Assembly (NCBI GenBank): GCA_009739215.1
Contig: VSJF01000002.1
Location: forward strand, 2,728,001-2,792,000
From: Floccularia luteovirens
Lineage: Eukaryota > Basidiomycota > Agaricomycetes > Agaricales > Squamanitaceae
Reading direction: 5' to 3'
DNA length: 64,000 bases
Shown here: in pieces, positions 61,096-64,000 of the stretch
How positions within the stretch are numbered: position 1 is the stretch's first letter
How the letters are laid out: each line of letters starts with the position of its first letter
Notes under the pieces: generated by a model
What the model was told of the DNA's origin: nothing
What the model saw: only the letters and a program-made list of their open reading frames with translations
The model's database searches: none
Position numbers and translations under genes: made by a program

Positions 61096-64000
61096 ATGGT
61101 CATGAAACGAAAACCAGTCCCTCGAGCTAAAACACCTTCTATTAGCGACGCACCGAACGAACTGCCTGCCACTTCCAGCAATGAGCCTCGAGAGCCTGCT
61201 GATCCACATCTGGCACGTTATAGCCTTGCAGATACACCACTTTTATCTCAGCAAGCAGTACAAGAAAACTCAACTGTTACTCTCACATTGAACAATATTA
61301 GCAATGCAGTGGACCAGCTGCTCCAAAGTTATCCTCTGCACCAACACCCCAACGAACCGAACAATCCATTCCATGACCAACACATTCCGCCTTCTGAATA
61401 TAGCGTAGTACCCCAGGACTCTCAAATCCACCCTCAAGATACTACTTTACCACACGTCGAATACCAGCCCTACCAACCCGGTCAATACCTTGCGCCTATT
61501 CTCACAGGAGAGACCCTTCAGCTTGATAACAACCCGACTCCAACAAATGTTGTTCCTACACCAGATCCATTTCATGACCCATATACACCAATCCAACAAG
61601 CAAACCAATTTCACTATGCTGACCAGGATTACCATCCACCTTCTGACTATGCCCATTCCATGTACGAAACCCAAACCCTTACAACTGGCTCAGATCTCGA
61701 CCATTTTCGCCATGACACTGAAGCCTATGCATCTGGAAACTATTCAAGCATATCTTACCGCCCCCCTCGTTCACGGTCTCCCACCCCTGCAGTAGACGAA
61801 GAGGACTATTACATTGTGGGAAATGAAAGTGTGCATTACACAGGTTATCCCGCATCCAGCACCTACGACCCCGAAAAAGTCGCGCTACATGATTCTCAGT
61901 ATGGCCCATACGGTGGACAATATGACAACGCGCCAGTCGAAAATATCTTATACGATCCCGAGCCAGCGACCCCGTCGTCTGTGCAACATTCCCTTCCAGA
62001 GACACCACTCGAGACGCGTCATTTCGGTCCGGCGCCAACTGGCCGTGTGCTGAGAAGAAATAAAACTCGCAAGCGCGTACAGTTGACCAACGGTAACCTC
62101 GTCGTCGATCTCAATGTGCCGCCGAAGTTGATCCTACCACGTCGTGGCGAGCCAGAAACGATGAAGACTCGATATACCGCTGTGACTTGTGATCCAGATG
62201 AGTTTGAAAAGAAGGGATTCGGCTTGAGGCAGAACCTATTCGGAAGGAGGACAGAGCTGTTTATTGTAATTACTATGTATAATGTGAGTATATCCACCTT
62301 CTTTCCCTTGATTTGACTACTAATCTATAAATATAAATGTATAGGAAGACGAAGTACTATTTTGTCGGACTCTATATGGTGTGATGCGCAATATATCCCA
62401 CCTCTGCACTCGTAAAAATTCGCAAACATGGGGTCCAAATGCATGGGAAAAGGTGCGCCCTAACCAATCTAAAAACCTTGAATAACGTTAAACACTTACA
62501 CTTAAAGGTTGTCGTTTGTATTGTCGCTGATGGACGTAAAAAAATTCATCCACGGGTACTTGACTGTCTTACACTTCTGGGTGTATACCAACCTGGTGAT
62601 CACATGAAAAACATGGTCAACAATAAGGAAGTAACAGCACATCTTTTCGAATACACCACATCTTTTGCAATCGATCCGAATCTCCACTTCCGATATCCAG
62701 ATAAGGGTATTGTACCTACACAAATCATCTTCTGTCTAAAAGAGAAGAATCAAAAGAAGATTAACTCTCATCGATGGTTCTTTAATGCTTTTGGTCCTCT
62801 TTTGCAGGTCTGCGATATTAGATCCTTTATCCGCTCGACTAAGTCCTGATTCTGATTCCCTAGCCAAATGTTTGTGTCCTCTTGGATGTGGGTACTTGTC
62901 CAGGAAACAATAGTATCTACCGACTCTGGAAGGCATTTGATGTCAATTCTAGTGTCGGTGGGGCGTGTGGGGAAATCGCAACATACAAAGGGAAAAATTG
63001 GTCACTCCTGCTCAACCCTCTTGGTATGACTTATTTGAAATAACTTCTATCGTATACTGAGAGATGATCAAGTCGCCGCACAAAATTTTGAGTATAAAAT
63101 GAGCTGTATCTTGGATAAGCCAACCGAGAGTATGTTCGGCTATATCAGCGTTTTGGTGAGAATAAACCCACTTGTGATATATTTATTTCTGAGATACGTT
63201 GTGTCAACAGCCAGGGGCATTCTCCGCATATAGGTGCTCTCTCATCCGCTTTTGCACAATTTGACTATTCACCTTTTCCTAGGTATATTGCATTACAAAA
63301 TGACGAAAGAGGTGTTGGCCCTTTGGCATCTTACTTCAAGGGAGAGGTACTCCATGGTCGAGACACAGACATCTTCACATCAAATATGTGTATGCATTAT
63401 TCTCCCGGAATTATCATCCATACTTACATTCATCTTTGTTCTAGATCTTGCAGAAGATGTAGGTTGCAGTTCTAAATATAACTCAAGTCTACAGATTGAA
63501 ATTAATGTCATAGCGTATTTTGTGCTTCGAGCTCATCGCAAAGTCCAACTCCAATTGGTAAATTCTCGCACAGCTGCATCCAGTTAATCTATAACTCACT
63601 TATAACCCAGGGTTCTGAAATATGTCAAAGGTGCAATCGGAGAGACGGACGTGCCTGATGCCCTACCAGAATTCATCAGTCAAAGGCGACGATGGTTGAA
63701 CGGGTCTTTTTTCGCTGCAACATACGCGATTGCTCATGTAGGACAAATAATGCGTTCTGGGCACAGCTTTTCGCGAAAAGTCGTATTGATGATTGAAACT
63801 GTATATAATATCATCAATTTGATATTTTCATGGTTCAGCATTGTGGGTTTATTTTTTTTAATGCTAAAGACTTGCCGCATTGACAAAACTTTCATCTAAT
63901 AGGGGAATTTCTATCTGTTCTTTGTATGTATTGCAACACTAACAATCTTCGTCTACTCTGACATTATCATTTGTAGGTCGTCCTGACTTCATCGCTGGAA
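61096..64000 (+). CDS. CHS: chitin synthase, 5' part (runs off the window)
   Basis: This is a plasma-membrane glycosyltransferase that polymerises UDP-GlcNAc into chitin. The first exon from ATG 61096 (a second ATG lies two codons on) encodes an approximately 300-residue Tyr/Pro/Gln-rich cytosolic tail, then [40 protein letters not shown] and MYN. Later exons give the chitin synthase N domain ([39 protein letters not shown]), [35 protein letters not shown], the catalytic [20 protein letters not shown] and [20 protein letters not shown] with the QRRRW product-site motif. Membrane segments begin near 63800. The gene continues past 64000. The sequence fits class I-III enzymes without a myosin head. 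Introns are about 50 bp. Confidence 0.95.

Noticed and set aside
1..64000. CRISPR arrays, transposons, LTRs, tRNA genes and biosynthetic clusters
   Set aside because: None was recognised: there are no regularly spaced direct repeats, no reverse transcriptase or transposase motifs, no convincing T-arm GTTCRANNC context, and the P450 has no cluster partners.

Overview
The window is nuclear DNA of a filamentous basidiomycete, most likely an Agaricomycete. Genes carry many short GT-AG introns of about 45-60 bp, intergenic spacers are short, and the protein set is typical of mushroom-forming fungi: a glyoxal-oxidase-like copper radical oxidase, a CBM1-tagged GH27, GH92, a P450, F-box and Smr proteins. 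Exons were joined by eye from splice sites and reading frame, so most gene ends are firm but some internal junctions are approximate.

Layout. 0-4 kb: YSH1/CPSF73 (-) with a C-terminal frameshift, then a small basic protein. 4.8-8.6 kb: a conserved protein with a disordered N-terminus and a C-terminus resembling a Ulp1-type protease lacking its cysteine. 9.1-11.4 kb: GPI-type aspartic protease. 13-17.6 kb: HIT1 zinc-finger protein, a PAQR/Izh3-like membrane protein with LPDM repeats, and peptidyl-tRNA hydrolase. 18.2-22 kb: GH92 mannosidase. 22-24.7 kb: Smr-family paralog with a decayed Smr domain. 25-26.4 kb: atypical kinase. 27-29.7 kb: glyoxal-oxidase-like protein. 30.5-32 kb: seven-TM receptor. 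32.7-34.9 kb: SLC49-like MFS transporter (copy A). 35-36.8 kb: TRM11. 37-37.6 kb: SWIM protein (SWS1/ZSWIM7). 37.7-40.3 kb: CDCA7-type zinc-finger protein. 40.4-41.1 kb: TIM17. 41.9-42.7 kb: bli-3-like FMN protein. 43.1-44.6 kb: F-box gene with a frameshift. 44.7-46.5 kb: RAD9. 46.8-49 kb: GH27 with CBM1. 49.6-52.3 kb: inverted second copy of the MFS gene with a broken piece of TRM11. 53-53.7 kb: J-domain protein. 55-57.4 kb: P450. 58.5-60.5 kb: Smr-family paralog with an intact Smr domain. 61.1 kb to the end: chitin synthase, cut by the window edge.

Most genes are unrelated housekeeping functions. Secreted or surface proteins (aspartic protease, GH92, copper radical oxidase, GH27) are interspersed. 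RAD9, SWS1 and the CDCA7-like gene are genome-maintenance genes lying within 10 kb. No gene cluster, CRISPR array, transposon or tRNA was recognised.

The most notable structures are: an inverted segmental duplication of [MFS gene + 3' part of TRM11] about 14 kb apart; two Smr paralogs of which one has lost the Smr motifs; an apparent catalytically dead Ulp1-like fold; loss of an intron donor in one MFS copy; and single-base frameshifts in YSH1 and the F-box gene.
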